The notes under the pieces: generated by a model
The model's input: the letters and a program-made list of their open reading frames with translations, nothing else
Told to the model about the DNA's origin: nothing
Database searches by the model: none
In this document: positions 9,801 to 18,059 of the stretch, piece by piece
Numbering within the stretch: the stretch's first letter is position 1
Layout of the letters: the number at the start of each line of letters is the position of its first letter
Assembly: GCA_036504535.1 (NCBI GenBank)
Contig: DASXUY010000055.1
Coordinates: 1-64,000 of the forward strand
Source of the DNA: JARLGU01 sp036504535
GTDB taxonomy: Bacteria; Armatimonadota; Armatimonadia; Armatimonadales; Capsulimonadaceae
DNA length: 64,000 nucleotides
Reading direction: 5' to 3'
Position numbers and translations under genes: made by a program

Positions 9801-10026
9801 CGCTAAGTGAACCCCGAAACCAGCCTGTAGCCCAACTGTCTCCCCACTTGTGGCCCGTTTCAATCGGGCGCCACTCGAGAGATGAATCCGCAGCCGAGCT
9901 AGTGTGGTAGTGGTCTCGAGTTTCAGCGAATTCGACGTCGATAGCTCCCACTCGGACATAGCGGAGCTCCGCATACGTCTTTTCTATGCGAGCAATTTTG
10001 CCAAGCAGCTTTGGATCTGTTAACAT
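6889..10026 (-). CDS. GH38 alpha-mannosidase
   Basis: The 1045-residue protein is a complete family 38 alpha-mannosidase, a zinc-dependent retaining enzyme. An N-terminal jelly-roll-like region is followed by the catalytic domain with the zinc motif HSHIDTAW at residues 263-270. The nucleophile aspartate is in WQPDVFGYS (about D377). WEINGAAWIEPDCNMPSGE and the later GWGDGGGGPT segment are also typical. A long beta-sandwich C-terminal part completes the fold. No signal peptide is visible, so it probably acts in the cytoplasm on imported glycans. It is the last gene of the operon that begins with the sugar-binding protein, 33 bases after the GH2 gene. Its ribosome site is weak. Confidence 0.93.
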   Translation of the reverse strand: MLTDPKLLGKIARIEKTYAELRYVRVGAIDVEFAETRDHYHTSSAADSSLEWRPIETGHKWGDSWATGWFRGSLSVMPEMDWHPLFLLAATGGRETQLFVDGQPRGVFDDNHPVRMISLTPSPGHEYTIHLESYAGHSHPGTQPFDNPITTPGGAPQGRNFAVTKNCCTFEIVMPVAERPDVSAFVFELRTLRQLMDGLDADSLRKARLQQVLESVFAAVYQKPNEIDIDDWRPALAVARDAMRDALSTTNSATAPFAGIVGHSHIDTAWLWPINETHRKLIRTFSSVIALMDQYPEFRFTQSAPYHVEVVRDRNPWLFEQIKKRVKEGRWEINGAAWIEPDCNMPSGEALVRQMVHGQRSTREMFGISSDTLWQPDVFGYSAALPQILKQCGVKYFCTTKLAWNDTNKFPYDTFLWQGIDGTSLLAHFNRIHCEPDPETLIGAWKEVQHKDIQNRRLIAFGWGDGGGGPTAEMIEMARLVTDLEGCPRSAYMSVSEFMTSLDGSSQSFPRWVGELYLEGHRGTLTSIAAIKRLNRKCEFALRDTEFAATLATLLSGADYPAADIEAAWKVLLLNQFHDILPGTSIAEVNDQAIAALADCQASSLALTTKSFNQITGAGDGGQSMLLANSLSWDRDGELVIDALPGERYPVHDGLIVQEVQGVDGADLLALHGIGVPSTGFATVATSDIPPPSASSPFRFDGATVETPFAKIVLGADGSVTSFYDLAARRELVAAGANFNRLLLGEDVPAGWDNWDVDRHQEIKLGVAGSLLSRHVVADGPLQLRIRQRFSLGASSTLTQDIVFHSTTARVEFETMVEWNEKYRLLKVAFPTSLMIDSARHEIQYGHITRPAHDNTKVDRAQFDTCAHKWTDLSEEGYGVTFLNDCKYACTVKHSEFRLTLIKSGGHPDPRHDAGTHKFTYAILPHLGGFCVESVVRPAYELNLPVTRVFPVNASGTPDFTFITVSVPNVIIEAIKQSDDGDGVILRLYEAGRTGTHCTLKLRCAVSAVEESNLLEESGQLLPFENDSIELYFSPFEIKTIRLRF

Positions 10027-10059
10027 GTATTTCTAATAGATACCTCAAAATCTGTGGGA

Positions 10060-12093
10060 CTACCGTATAGGTGCTTTCGATGACGAGTCAGCCTCCTCGA
10101 GGGCCCCTGCTAAGCGATCTGCCGACACGTCGCGAAAGACACGTGCTACCGCCTCGGCAGCGGGCTTGAGCCTTCGCCAGAAGTCGATGATCGATGTGTT
10201 CGCGGTGCACGGAAAGCTGTCGTGCCCCATCCAGAGCAGGATGCCGCCGCAACGCCCGAACCTCGCTTTGCACGCGCGTACGGCTATTTCCAACGCAGTC
10301 GCCTGCCTAGCCTGGCTCCACGCGACATACTCCTCGAGGTCGTCAGGATCCCGACCCATCTCAGCGATAAAAACGTGCCATTCGATCCACCACGACGACC
10401 GGCGCCACAGCGGGTTGTCTAGCGTACCGGGAACGACGGCGAATTGGCCAGCGTACTCGCGGATCAAGTCGGCCCCGCTTGCGCCAGGGCAGCCTGTTTC
10501 AGACCGGAATAGGGAGTCGTCGGTGTTCCAGTACCGATGCCAGTCAGCCAACTCGCCGTCCAGGCACCAAGGGCCGTGAACGTCCCAATGGATTCCCTTG
10601 CCGAAGTCTGGCTCGAACGCCATAAAGCGGGGTCCGCTTGCCGACGTCGCCAGAAATCGGCGGTCGGGATCGTCCTCGGCAACGATTCGCTGAAGCCGCG
10701 CCAGCATAGGGTGCGATGCGTCCACCGGCTTGCCAATACCCTGACGGTTGCCGTCGATTGCGGTCTGCAACTCGTTTCCGCCGCACCACAATAGGATCGA
10801 CACATGATGCGCGCGGCGACTTATGTACGACCTGGCGATGAGTTCCATTTCGCCGATGCTGTTGTCGTCGTCGGGAGGCCAGTTGTCGAGGCCCGACGAT
10901 GACAGCGGGAACTCCTGCCAGACCATGAGGCCGAGTTCATCGCAAATGTCGTAAAATATCTGCTTTTCGAGAAACGCGCCGCCCCACACTCTTAGAAGGT
11001 TGCAGCCAATATCCTTGTACTGCCTCAGTAGCTTGAGATACATGTCGTCGGACACGTCCGCGAAGTTAGGCAGGATCGGCGTCCAGTTGATCCCTTGAAG
11101 AAAAACGGGATAGCCATTGACCACACATATCCAGGGATCGGCTCCTTCCGGCGCGTCGTCGTTTGCCTGCCAAATTATGTTCTTGAAACCGACCCGCCTC
11201 TCAGCTGTGTCGATAATCTCTCCTGCCCGCGAAATGAGTTTGACCTCCACTCGGTAAAGCTTTTGCGCGCCGAGCCCATTTGGATACCAAGATTCGACGT
11301 CGAACCCTCCAAGCTGGACTCCGGCGCGCATCTGGGCCGCGTCGATAACCGTTTTCGCTATCGGCGTATCGGCGTCATAAACGCCGATGGAAGCGCGATA
11401 CCCCTCCGAATCAGGCATTTCCGCGCGGACCCAAACTGAACCCTCGGACAGGTCGCCGCCCAAGAGTGCGCGCACTTCGAGGTCATCGATCACCGGAGCG
11501 TCAGACACCTCGATTTTAATATCGTCCCAGATGCCGATCTGAACCAACCGCGACGTCCAGTCCCAGGTGTAGTTGTACCGGGGCTTCCAGTCGGTCATTT
11601 CGGACGTGAAGCCCGTCTGACCGAGCCAGCGCGGGGGAACGTCATACACGATTGTGAGGCGATTATCCGATGAGCTCAGGTGCGACCGCAGATCGAACTC
11701 GTGCGGGACGAGCGAGCCGCGAAACCGGCTAACCATAGCGCCGTTGACGAGTAACCAACCGGAATAGTCAAGGCCAAGGCAACGCAAAACGACCGAAGAC
11801 GCTCCCTGGATGTTGAGGGCTGGCAGCTTGGCCTCGAACGCCCAATGACGGTTCTCAACCCACTCGCAGTCGCGAGCCTGCTCGCCCACATTCCAATCCG
11901 GGAGAATGCCCGCGCTTAGCAGCGCGTTTTGCACAGACCCCGGCACTGTTGCAGGCACTGGCGGCACTTCGGGGCGGCACGTGACGCCGGTTTCCATCGC
12001 CTTGCTGGCCATCCATGCATAGGGCGACCATCCTGAGACCGTCCATTCAAGCTTTGATAGATCGATGGTGGTTTTCATGCTCTTTTGGTTCAT
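10060..12093 (-). CDS. GH2 beta-mannosidase-like enzyme
   Basis: The protein has the family 2 layout: a sugar-binding N-domain (VPGSVQNALLSAGILPDWNVGE), an Ig-like domain, then the TIM barrel with NLLRVWGGAFLE. The acid/base glutamate is in WCGGNELQ (E441) and the nucleophile in RSETGCPG (E532). These sequences are most like beta-mannosidases. At 677 residues it is shorter than the 800-plus typical of the family and appears to lack the C-terminal beta domains. No signal peptide is seen. It lies between the ABC ATPase and the alpha-mannosidase in one operon, consistent with intracellular trimming of a mannose-containing oligosaccharide. The ATG at 12093 has no clear ribosome site; a second ATG five codons later is possible. 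Confidence 0.85.
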   Translation of the reverse strand: MNQKSMKTTIDLSKLEWTVSGWSPYAWMASKAMETGVTCRPEVPPVPATVPGSVQNALLSAGILPDWNVGEQARDCEWVENRHWAFEAKLPALNIQGASSVVLRCLGLDYSGWLLVNGAMVSRFRGSLVPHEFDLRSHLSSSDNRLTIVYDVPPRWLGQTGFTSEMTDWKPRYNYTWDWTSRLVQIGIWDDIKIEVSDAPVIDDLEVRALLGGDLSEGSVWVRAEMPDSEGYRASIGVYDADTPIAKTVIDAAQMRAGVQLGGFDVESWYPNGLGAQKLYRVEVKLISRAGEIIDTAERRVGFKNIIWQANDDAPEGADPWICVVNGYPVFLQGINWTPILPNFADVSDDMYLKLLRQYKDIGCNLLRVWGGAFLEKQIFYDICDELGLMVWQEFPLSSSGLDNWPPDDDNSIGEMELIARSYISRRAHHVSILLWCGGNELQTAIDGNRQGIGKPVDASHPMLARLQRIVAEDDPDRRFLATSASGPRFMAFEPDFGKGIHWDVHGPWCLDGELADWHRYWNTDDSLFRSETGCPGASGADLIREYAGQFAVVPGTLDNPLWRRSSWWIEWHVFIAEMGRDPDDLEEYVAWSQARQATALEIAVRACKARFGRCGGILLWMGHDSFPCTANTSIIDFWRRLKPAAEAVARVFRDVSADRLAGALEEADSSSKAPIR

Positions 12094-12108
12094 TCAAGAG
12101 GTAAATGA

Positions 12109-13233
12109 CTAATAAATTGCCTCTTCTGTCTCGGCATCAAAAAGGTGGCTGCGAGAAACATCCACGAGCACGGACATCTTGGCCCCGCTTTTTGCGCCAG
12201 TTTGTCCGTCGAGAGTCGCCACGAGATCGACCTCACAGACGCCTGCGTCGCCCACCTTCAAGTAGGCTGTGACAATGTCACCCATCGGTTCAACAACGTC
12301 AACAAGCGCCGTCAGGCAGTTGCGCGCTGATACTCCAACCGGATTCTTGAGGCTTGCGTCGAACATATCCGCTGGCCGCATGCCCAAGATCACTTTGCGC
12401 CCCTTCATGCCTGCGACGCGCTCCTTGTGCTCAGCGGGGATATCGAACGTAAACGCCTTCACGTCCACGACCAGCTCGCCGTCGATTGACTCGGTGACCG
12501 TACCTGGCAGAAAGTTCATCGACGGAGTGCCGATGAATCCAGCCACGAACAGATTGACAGGCTTGCGATAGATTTCCATCGGCGAGTCGCATTGCTGCAG
12601 TACTCCGTCTTTCATCACCGCAATCCGGTCGCCCATCGTCATCGCCTCAACCTGGTCATGGGTGACATAGATTGTGGTGATCCCGAGCCGCCGGTGCAGC
12701 TTGATTAGTTCGGCACGGGTCTGAACACGCAGCTTTGCGTCAAGGTTTGACAGCGGCTCGTCCATCAGGAACACCTGAGGCTCGCGTACAATTGCACGTC
12801 CGAGAGCAACTCGCTGACGCTGTCCGCCGGAGAGCTCCTTGGGGCGTCGGTGCAGGTACTGATCTATCCCAAGCTGCTTGGCTGCCTCTGCCAGTCGGGC
12901 ATCTATTTCGCTCTTCGGCATGCGGCGGATCTTGAGACCGAACGCCATATTGTCGTATACCGACATGTGCGGATAGAGCGCGTAGTTTTGGAATACCATG
13001 GCAATATCTCGGTCGCGAGGCTCTATATCGTTAACGACTTTATCGCCAATCTTAATACGCCCCTCCGTTATCTCCTCAAGGCCCGCGATCATGCGTAGCG
13101 CCGTGGTCTTGCCGCAACCCGACGGGCCGACGAGCACCATGAACTCGCAATCTCGGACCTCTAGCGAGAGGTTCTTAACAGCGGTGACCGTGCCGTATCG
13201 TTTATAGATCTGTTCAAATACAACGGATGCCAA
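12109..13233 (-). CDS. Sugar ABC transporter ATP-binding protein (MalK/UgpC/MsmX type)
   Basis: The 374-residue protein has the canonical nucleotide-binding domain: Walker A GPSGCGKTT, Q-loop MVFQNYALYPHM, signature LSGGQRQR, Walker B VFLMDEPLSNLD and switch histidine YVTHDQVEAMTMGD. A C-terminal TOBE/MalK-type regulatory domain of about 130 residues follows. It energises uptake through the two permeases that precede it in the operon. The start is TTG at 13233, with GGGAG nine bases upstream. An ATPase of this type can serve several sugar transporters, but the gene order ties it to this one. Confidence 0.95.
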   Translation of the reverse strand: MASVVFEQIYKRYGTVTAVKNLSLEVRDCEFMVLVGPSGCGKTTALRMIAGLEEITEGRIKIGDKVVNDIEPRDRDIAMVFQNYALYPHMSVYDNMAFGLKIRRMPKSEIDARLAEAAKQLGIDQYLHRRPKELSGGQRQRVALGRAIVREPQVFLMDEPLSNLDAKLRVQTRAELIKLHRRLGITTIYVTHDQVEAMTMGDRIAVMKDGVLQQCDSPMEIYRKPVNLFVAGFIGTPSMNFLPGTVTESIDGELVVDVKAFTFDIPAEHKERVAGMKGRKVILGMRPADMFDASLKNPVGVSARNCLTALVDVVEPMGDIVTAYLKVGDAGVCEVDLVATLDGQTGAKSGAKMSVLVDVSRSHLFDAETEEAIY

Positions 13234-13262
13234 TTTGTGTTACTCCCGTCCCAGCGAAGGGC

Positions 13263-14108
13263 TCATTCCTTGATGCCCGCCGTGGCGATGCCTTCGATAA
13301 AGCTCTTTTGCGCGAAGAAGAACAGCATAACGATCGGCAGCATCATCGTCGTTGCGACTGCCATCATGAGGTGCCAGGGTGTTCCCTCCGCGGTCCCGGC
13401 CATGCCGATAAAGTTCATCAGCCCCACTGGAAGTGTATAGAGACGCTCGTCATGCAAGAAAATGAGGGGACCCCACAGGTCGTTCCACGAGCCCACAAAG
13501 GTGAACACGCCAACGGTAAGCAACGCGGGCGACGCCATCGGTATGATGACCTTTCGGAGGATCAGCCATTCTGATGCGCCATCGATTCTGGCCGCGTTGA
13601 GATAGTCCTTAGGGATCGTCAGGAAGAACTGCCGCAAGAGAAATATGCCAAACACGTTGCAGCCTAGCCATGACGGAATGGTGAGCGGCCAGTAAGTATT
13701 GATCCAGTGCAGTTTGACGTAGAGCTGAAAGAGCGGAATGACGGTAACCTGGCCCGGCAACATCATTGAGCTGAGCAATAGGCCAAACAGTATGTTCTTG
13801 TGGCGCCATTCAAGGAACGCGAACGCGTAGGCAGCCATCGTGCAACTCACAAGCGTACCGGTGACGTTCAAAGCTACAAGGAACAGCGAATTGCGCAGAT
13901 AGCCCGCAAAGTGAAACTGGCGAAACGCCTCAATGTAGTTGTTCCATTGGGGATGTGCGGGCCACCAAACTGGTGGATACGCAAGCACTTCCGGGAATGT
14001 TTTGAGCGACGTCAGCAGCATCCAACCCAACGGCAGCAGCATAGCGATCGAACCAATAACAAGCGCCGCGACAGGGCCAATTGGAGATTTATTAATTCGT
14101 TCGGACAC
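13263..14108 (-). CDS. Carbohydrate ABC transporter permease (MalG type)
   Basis: The 281-residue membrane protein has about six hydrophobic segments and the EAA loop DYLNAARIDGASEWLILRKVIIP, which contacts the ATPase. It is typical of the MalG-like half of a carbohydrate importer. The C-terminal FAQKSFIEGIATAGIKE is also characteristic. The start is GTG at 14108 with AAGGA eight bases upstream. It is separated from the first permease gene by 134 bases with no visible gene, and from the ATPase gene by 29 bases. Confidence 0.93.
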   Translation of the reverse strand: MSERINKSPIGPVAALVIGSIAMLLPLGWMLLTSLKTFPEVLAYPPVWWPAHPQWNNYIEAFRQFHFAGYLRNSLFLVALNVTGTLVSCTMAAYAFAFLEWRHKNILFGLLLSSMMLPGQVTVIPLFQLYVKLHWINTYWPLTIPSWLGCNVFGIFLLRQFFLTIPKDYLNAARIDGASEWLILRKVIIPMASPALLTVGVFTFVGSWNDLWGPLIFLHDERLYTLPVGLMNFIGMAGTAEGTPWHLMMAVATTMMLPIVMLFFFAQKSFIEGIATAGIKE

Positions 14109-14242
14109 AGTGGGTTCCTTAGTTCGATTTCAAGAAAATTCAGATCATTTTGATCACGGATCAGCCGTCGTTAACTCTAGTAGCGGTTCAAGTTGAATCC
14201 GCGCGCCGTCTTCGCCGCAACTCAGGTGCAGCCTCACGCTGG

Positions 14243-15133
14243 TTAATTCGCCTGGTGGACCCAACGTTTAGCGAGCAAGAAGTTGATGGCCGTCAGCACC
14301 ATGATCGCAATAAAGAGCAGCCATGCCATTGCCGATCCGAGGCCCATATGGAAATAGTTGAAAGCCTTCTGATACAAGTTCAGGACGTAGAACAACGTCG
14401 CGCGTGCTGGACCGCCCGGTCCTGCTCCGCTTGCGGCACCAAAGACGTAGGCGTTGTCGAAGACCTTCATCGCGCCGATCAATCCGGTAGTCAGGTTGAA
14501 AAAGATCACAGGAGAAATCTGCGGAATGGTGACGTGAACAAACTTCTCCCACGGGCCTGCTCCATCGAGCGACGCCGCTTCATAAAGGCTCCGCGATACC
14601 CCCTGCAATCCAGCGAGGAAGATCACCATCGACCCGCCAAATCCCCAGAGGCTCATTATGATCAACGCTGGCAGCGCCCATACGACCGACGATGTCCAAC
14701 CCGGCCCCTGTATACCGATCAATCGCAGCAGTGAGTTGAACAGGCCAACATTGGGATCGAATACCCACACCCATAAAACACCCGAGGCGACAGACGGCAA
14801 CAGCGACGGTAGGTAGTAGATCGTCCGAAATACGCCGATCCCGCGCACGTTTGTATTCAATAGCAGCGCGACAATCAAGGCGATTATCAACGCAAGAGGA
14901 ACGGACACAGCCGTGAAGATGAGAGTGACACGCACTGAGGGCCAGAATGCAGGGTCATCGTGTAGCAAGTAGCTATAGTTACCTGTTCCGATCCACACGG
15001 GCGGACTGACGACATCGAACTTGGTAAAGCTAAGGAAGAGCGAATAGAGCATTGGGCCAAGTACGAAGAACACAAAGCCCGTCACTGCCGGGGCAGCCAT
15101 TGTCCAAAACCATTTCTTCTCGCGTGTTTCCAT
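14243..15133 (-). CDS. Carbohydrate ABC transporter permease (MalF type)
   Basis: The 296-residue permease has about six membrane segments and the EAA-loop sequence LYEAASLDGAGPWEKFVHVTIP. That loop and the N-terminal FFVLGPMLYSLFLSFTKFD segment mark the MalF-like half of a sugar importer. Its ATG overlaps the stop codon of the binding-protein gene by one base (TGATG arrangement), indicating translational coupling. Confidence 0.93.
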   Translation of the reverse strand: METREKKWFWTMAAPAVTGFVFFVLGPMLYSLFLSFTKFDVVSPPVWIGTGNYSYLLHDDPAFWPSVRVTLIFTAVSVPLALIIALIVALLLNTNVRGIGVFRTIYYLPSLLPSVASGVLWVWVFDPNVGLFNSLLRLIGIQGPGWTSSVVWALPALIIMSLWGFGGSMVIFLAGLQGVSRSLYEAASLDGAGPWEKFVHVTIPQISPVIFFNLTTGLIGAMKVFDNAYVFGAASGAGPGGPARATLFYVLNLYQKAFNYFHMGLGSAMAWLLFIAIMVLTAINFLLAKRWVHQAN

Positions 15134-16443
15134 CAGCCCTTGCTCCTCGATCGCCCTAGGACCTTCATAAACTGGTTCGCAGCTGCCGCAGCCTTGTGGG
15201 CTGCTTGTTTCGGTGACTGGCGGCCCTGCAGCATTAGGTCGACCTCTGGCTGAACAATGTCGATCGCTAGCTCGATAAAATCAGGTGATTGCGGGATGCG
15301 CTGCCCAAACTGCAACGCCCGGTAAGACGCGTCCCTGTTTGCTGGGCGCCTACTCGTGAGCTGCTGCTTAAGCTCAGCCGATACTGACCGTCGAATCGAC
15401 AGGTGCCCGTCGAGCACCTGCCGCCGAATGCCGTCCTTGGACGTTATGAATTTGATCAACGTCCATGCAGCCTCGGGATTATTGCAGGTCTTTGAGATGC
15501 CCCAACTATCCATAGCGATCTCGCCGCCCTTCTGGCTGAATGGACCGCGCGGCATCACCTGTATGTCCCAATCGAGATTGGGAAGCTTGTTGTACGTTAC
15601 CCAGCTGCCCACATGCCCACCAGGCAGCATTGCTATCTTGCCTCCTGCAAATCCATTAGGTGGCGAAAATCCCAAAGGCGCGACAACGTGATATTGGCTC
15701 ATTCTGTCGAAGTAAAACTCTAGTCCCCGCACCGCTGAGGGTGAGTCCAAAGTGCATCGTTCCACACTCGGATCGAACAGGTCACCACCCGACTGGCGGA
15801 CGTAGATCAACCATTCGCCCCACCAGCCTGTCGTCATATCGGAGCCCCAGATCTGGTCGCCATTGGGGCGTCGATAAGTCAGCTTTCTTGCCGCTTGTAT
15901 GTAGTTATCCCAGGTCCAGTCGGCGCGTGGATACGCCACACCACGCTCGTCGAACAGCTTCTTGTTGTAGTAAAGGAGCGAGACGTTGTACCAACTCGGA
16001 ATGAAGTAGTATCGACATTTGTAGCACGACGCCGCACGTACCTCTGGATAGATATCATCAAGGTCGATCTGCTGTGCATCCCGCTCAACGAGAGGGGTGA
16101 TATCGTGAAGGAAGGGCAGCATGTTGGCGACCCAAACGTCTCCGCATCGAAAGATATCCGGTGCCTGGTTGGCCGCTAGTAGCGTCCGAAGCTTAACCTG
16201 ATACTGTCCCGGTGTCACCCATACCGGCTTTATAGGAATTTCTGGATGAGCCTGGGCAAAATCACGCAGGATCCCTTCGTATAGCGGTCGGTCCAAGTCG
16301 CTCGGCAGCATCCAGGTTAGCTCGCGAGGAGATGCAACTCGCGAGTCTCGCACCACAGACGCCCCAATTGCTACGCACGCCAAGAATGCGACAATCACCG
16401 CTGCTATCTGACGCCATTTTTTGCTGCTAATAGAGTTGCGCAT
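15133..16443 (-). CDS. Extracellular sugar-binding protein of the ABC importer
   Basis: The 436-residue protein belongs to the family 1 solute-binding proteins that deliver oligosaccharides to MalFG-type permeases. It has an N-terminal hydrophobic export or anchor segment (residues 12-30). The mature part has typical features: EGILRDFAQAHPEIPIKPVW, then LLAANQAPDIFRCGDVW and a late AWTLIKFITSKDGI. No clear lipobox cysteine is seen, so it may be anchored by the uncleaved helix. It is the first gene of the mannose-glycan operon. A strong promoter with two operator copies lies upstream. No obvious ribosome site precedes the ATG. Confidence 0.92.
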   Translation of the reverse strand: MRNSISSKKWRQIAAVIVAFLACVAIGASVVRDSRVASPRELTWMLPSDLDRPLYEGILRDFAQAHPEIPIKPVWVTPGQYQVKLRTLLAANQAPDIFRCGDVWVANMLPFLHDITPLVERDAQQIDLDDIYPEVRAASCYKCRYYFIPSWYNVSLLYYNKKLFDERGVAYPRADWTWDNYIQAARKLTYRRPNGDQIWGSDMTTGWWGEWLIYVRQSGGDLFDPSVERCTLDSPSAVRGLEFYFDRMSQYHVVAPLGFSPPNGFAGGKIAMLPGGHVGSWVTYNKLPNLDWDIQVMPRGPFSQKGGEIAMDSWGISKTCNNPEAAWTLIKFITSKDGIRRQVLDGHLSIRRSVSAELKQQLTSRRPANRDASYRALQFGQRIPQSPDFIELAIDIVQPEVDLMLQGRQSPKQAAHKAAAAANQFMKVLGRSRSKG

Positions 16444-16515
16444 AGTTGATGAACGAGGATTTCGTGCCTAATTGACGTTACAAGCCAATCTTTTTTCAGC
16501 TCAAGCTGAGATTGT

Positions 16516-16529
16516 TACAAACGTCTGTA
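16516..16529. promoter_or_regulatory. LacI-type operator O1 of the ABC operon
   Basis: TACAAACGTCTGTA matches the palindrome TACAGACGTCTGTA at 13 of 14 positions, the best copy in the window. It lies just downstream of the expected minus-strand transcription start. Confidence 0.75.
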
Positions 16530-16541
16530 TTTATGAATTGA

Positions 16542-16570
16542 ATTGTATCACGGAGAAGTACAGATGTCAA
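16542..16570 (-). promoter_or_regulatory. Sigma-70-type promoter of the ABC-mannosidase operon
   Basis: On the minus strand, TTGACA (16565-16570) and TACAAT (16542-16547) have a 17-base spacer, close to the ideal promoter. It is bracketed by operators at 16516 and 16559. Confidence 0.8.
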
Positions 16571-16572
16571 TA
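16559..16572. promoter_or_regulatory. LacI-type operator O2 of the ABC operon
   Basis: TACAGATGTCAATA matches the palindrome TACAGACGTCTGTA at 11 of 14 positions and overlaps the -35 element. Its centre is about 43 bases, or four helical turns, from O1, so both could be held by one tetramer or by two dimers on the same face. Confidence 0.6.
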
Positions 16573-16667
16573 GTGTCGTAAATGAATCGATAATGACCCA
16601 TATTTTTTGAGGACACGAAACATTCGAAGCCTAAGTGTGACTGCGGAGAGTTGGCTCTGCCGATGAC

Positions 16668-16713
16668 TTGCAATTTTCGAGCAGGTGCGGCATAATGTGA
16701 CCATACATCTGTA
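16668..16713 (+). promoter_or_regulatory. Promoter and operator of the LacI regulator gene
   Basis: TTGCAA (16668-16673) and CATAAT (16691-16696) have a 17-base spacer. Directly after it, 16700-16713 carries a weaker operator copy (10 of 14 matches, with an intact TCTGTA half). This suggests autoregulation. Confidence 0.5.
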
Positions 16714-16736
16714 GCAAGAACTACCGTGTGTCGCAT

Positions 16737-17759
16737 ATGAAGCAAGTAACTATTACCGAAATCGCTACCAAGAGCGGTGCGGACACAGGAACGGTATCCC
16801 GCATACTGTCTGGCCGTGCCCGTCGCTTCGGCATCAGCAAGAAGCGGGCCGATCTTGTCATGAGCGTCGCCCGGGAGCTAGGCTACGTCCCAAACACGTC
16901 CGCGCAGGCGTTCCGTACGGGCCGCTTCGGCGCGGTAGCGATGATCCTAGGTTTCGATGAACATGTTAGCTACCTAACGCCACATCTCATGTACGGCCTG
17001 GACAACGCCCTGGCCAAGCGCGATATGCACCTCGTCGTGTCGAATGTGCCAGCCGTTAGGCCCGAAGTGGAGGCCCTGCTGCCGCGCGTCATGCGAACTT
17101 CGATGGTGGACGGCATACTTATCAACTACACGTACGATGCTCCTGAATATGTCACATCCCACTTCGATGACCGTGGCATTCCGTACATCTGGATCAACTC
17201 CCGGAAAGAAACGAACGCCGTCCACATGGACGATATCGACGCGTCCCGGCAGATCACTCAACGCCTCCTTGATCTAGGCCATAAGCGCATCGATTATGTC
17301 GATCCGTGGGCGCAAGGGACACACCACACCAGATTTGATCGCGAACAAGGATATTCCAACGCGATGGTCGAGGCAGGCCTAGAACCGCGCGTCTGGAAGT
17401 CAGCGACGCCGCCGGTCTTCGACGACGACATCGAGCCGATCATCAAAGCAATGCTTAACGCCCAGAACCGCCCGACCGCTGTCATCGCATACTGGTTTAA
17501 CTGCGTCCCGACGATCATCAGAGAAGCCTCCGTCAGGGGACTTCGCGTTCCTGAAGACCTATCTATTGCCACATTTGGCCCTGAGCGCATGGAAGGCTTA
17601 AATCTGAAGGTATCGGCAATGCTGGAGCAGACGTACACCATGGGCACCGCCGGCGTCGAAATGCTCTGCGAGATCATAGACGGCGACAATACCGAGCTAC
17701 CATCCCGTAAGCTGCCTTACACGTGGTGCGATGGTGGCACAATTCATCCCGTCCCCTAA
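16737..17759 (+). CDS. LacI-family transcriptional regulator of the mannose-glycan locus
   Basis: The N-terminal helix-turn-helix reads TITEIATKSGADTGTVSRIL, followed by the hinge region and LGYVPNTSAQAFRTG. The rest is a periplasmic-binding-protein-like effector domain (VDGILINYTYDAPE, then ALRDLG-like DLGHKRIDYV). It would bind DNA as a dimer and release it on binding a sugar. It is divergent from the ABC operon, and copies of a CG-centred palindrome, the usual LacI-family operator form, flank the intervening promoters. The ATG at 16737 is chosen because HTH domains of the family start a few residues after Met; a GTG three codons earlier is in frame. Neither has a strong ribosome site. Confidence 0.9.
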   Translation: MKQVTITEIATKSGADTGTVSRILSGRARRFGISKKRADLVMSVARELGYVPNTSAQAFRTGRFGAVAMILGFDEHVSYLTPHLMYGLDNALAKRDMHLVVSNVPAVRPEVEALLPRVMRTSMVDGILINYTYDAPEYVTSHFDDRGIPYIWINSRKETNAVHMDDIDASRQITQRLLDLGHKRIDYVDPWAQGTHHTRFDREQGYSNAMVEAGLEPRVWKSATPPVFDDDIEPIIKAMLNAQNRPTAVIAYWFNCVPTIIREASVRGLRVPEDLSIATFGPERMEGLNLKVSAMLEQTYTMGTAGVEMLCEIIDGDNTELPSRKLPYTWCDGGTIHPVP

Positions 17760-18059
17760 GCGGCCTGCTAAGGCCGACACCCCAATTCGTCCTCGAACCC
17801 AAGCGCCAGCGGCAAACAGTCTGTTAGCGTATCCACGGAATCGCTGCGACGAACAGATCCGTGACTTGTAGGCGCGCCAACGTAATTGTTCATTGGCAAA
17901 AGCGACGTCCGCTGCACAGCACCTACCCCAGACCCCAAAGAAATATCACGCTGGCACCTATCCAAGCGGCATCCAGTAATGACCTATGGCTGTGTATTGT
18001 GTTTAATAGTACTAATCGTTGGATCGTTGCAGGGGTCGTCGACAGGCTTATTGAGTCTA
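17760..18059. other. Intergenic stretch after the regulator
   Basis: A short perfect hairpin, CGGCCT-gcta-AGGCCG at 17761-17776, follows the regulator stop codon directly. It has no T run, so it is at best a weak terminator. No gene is supported in the rest. Confidence 0.45.
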
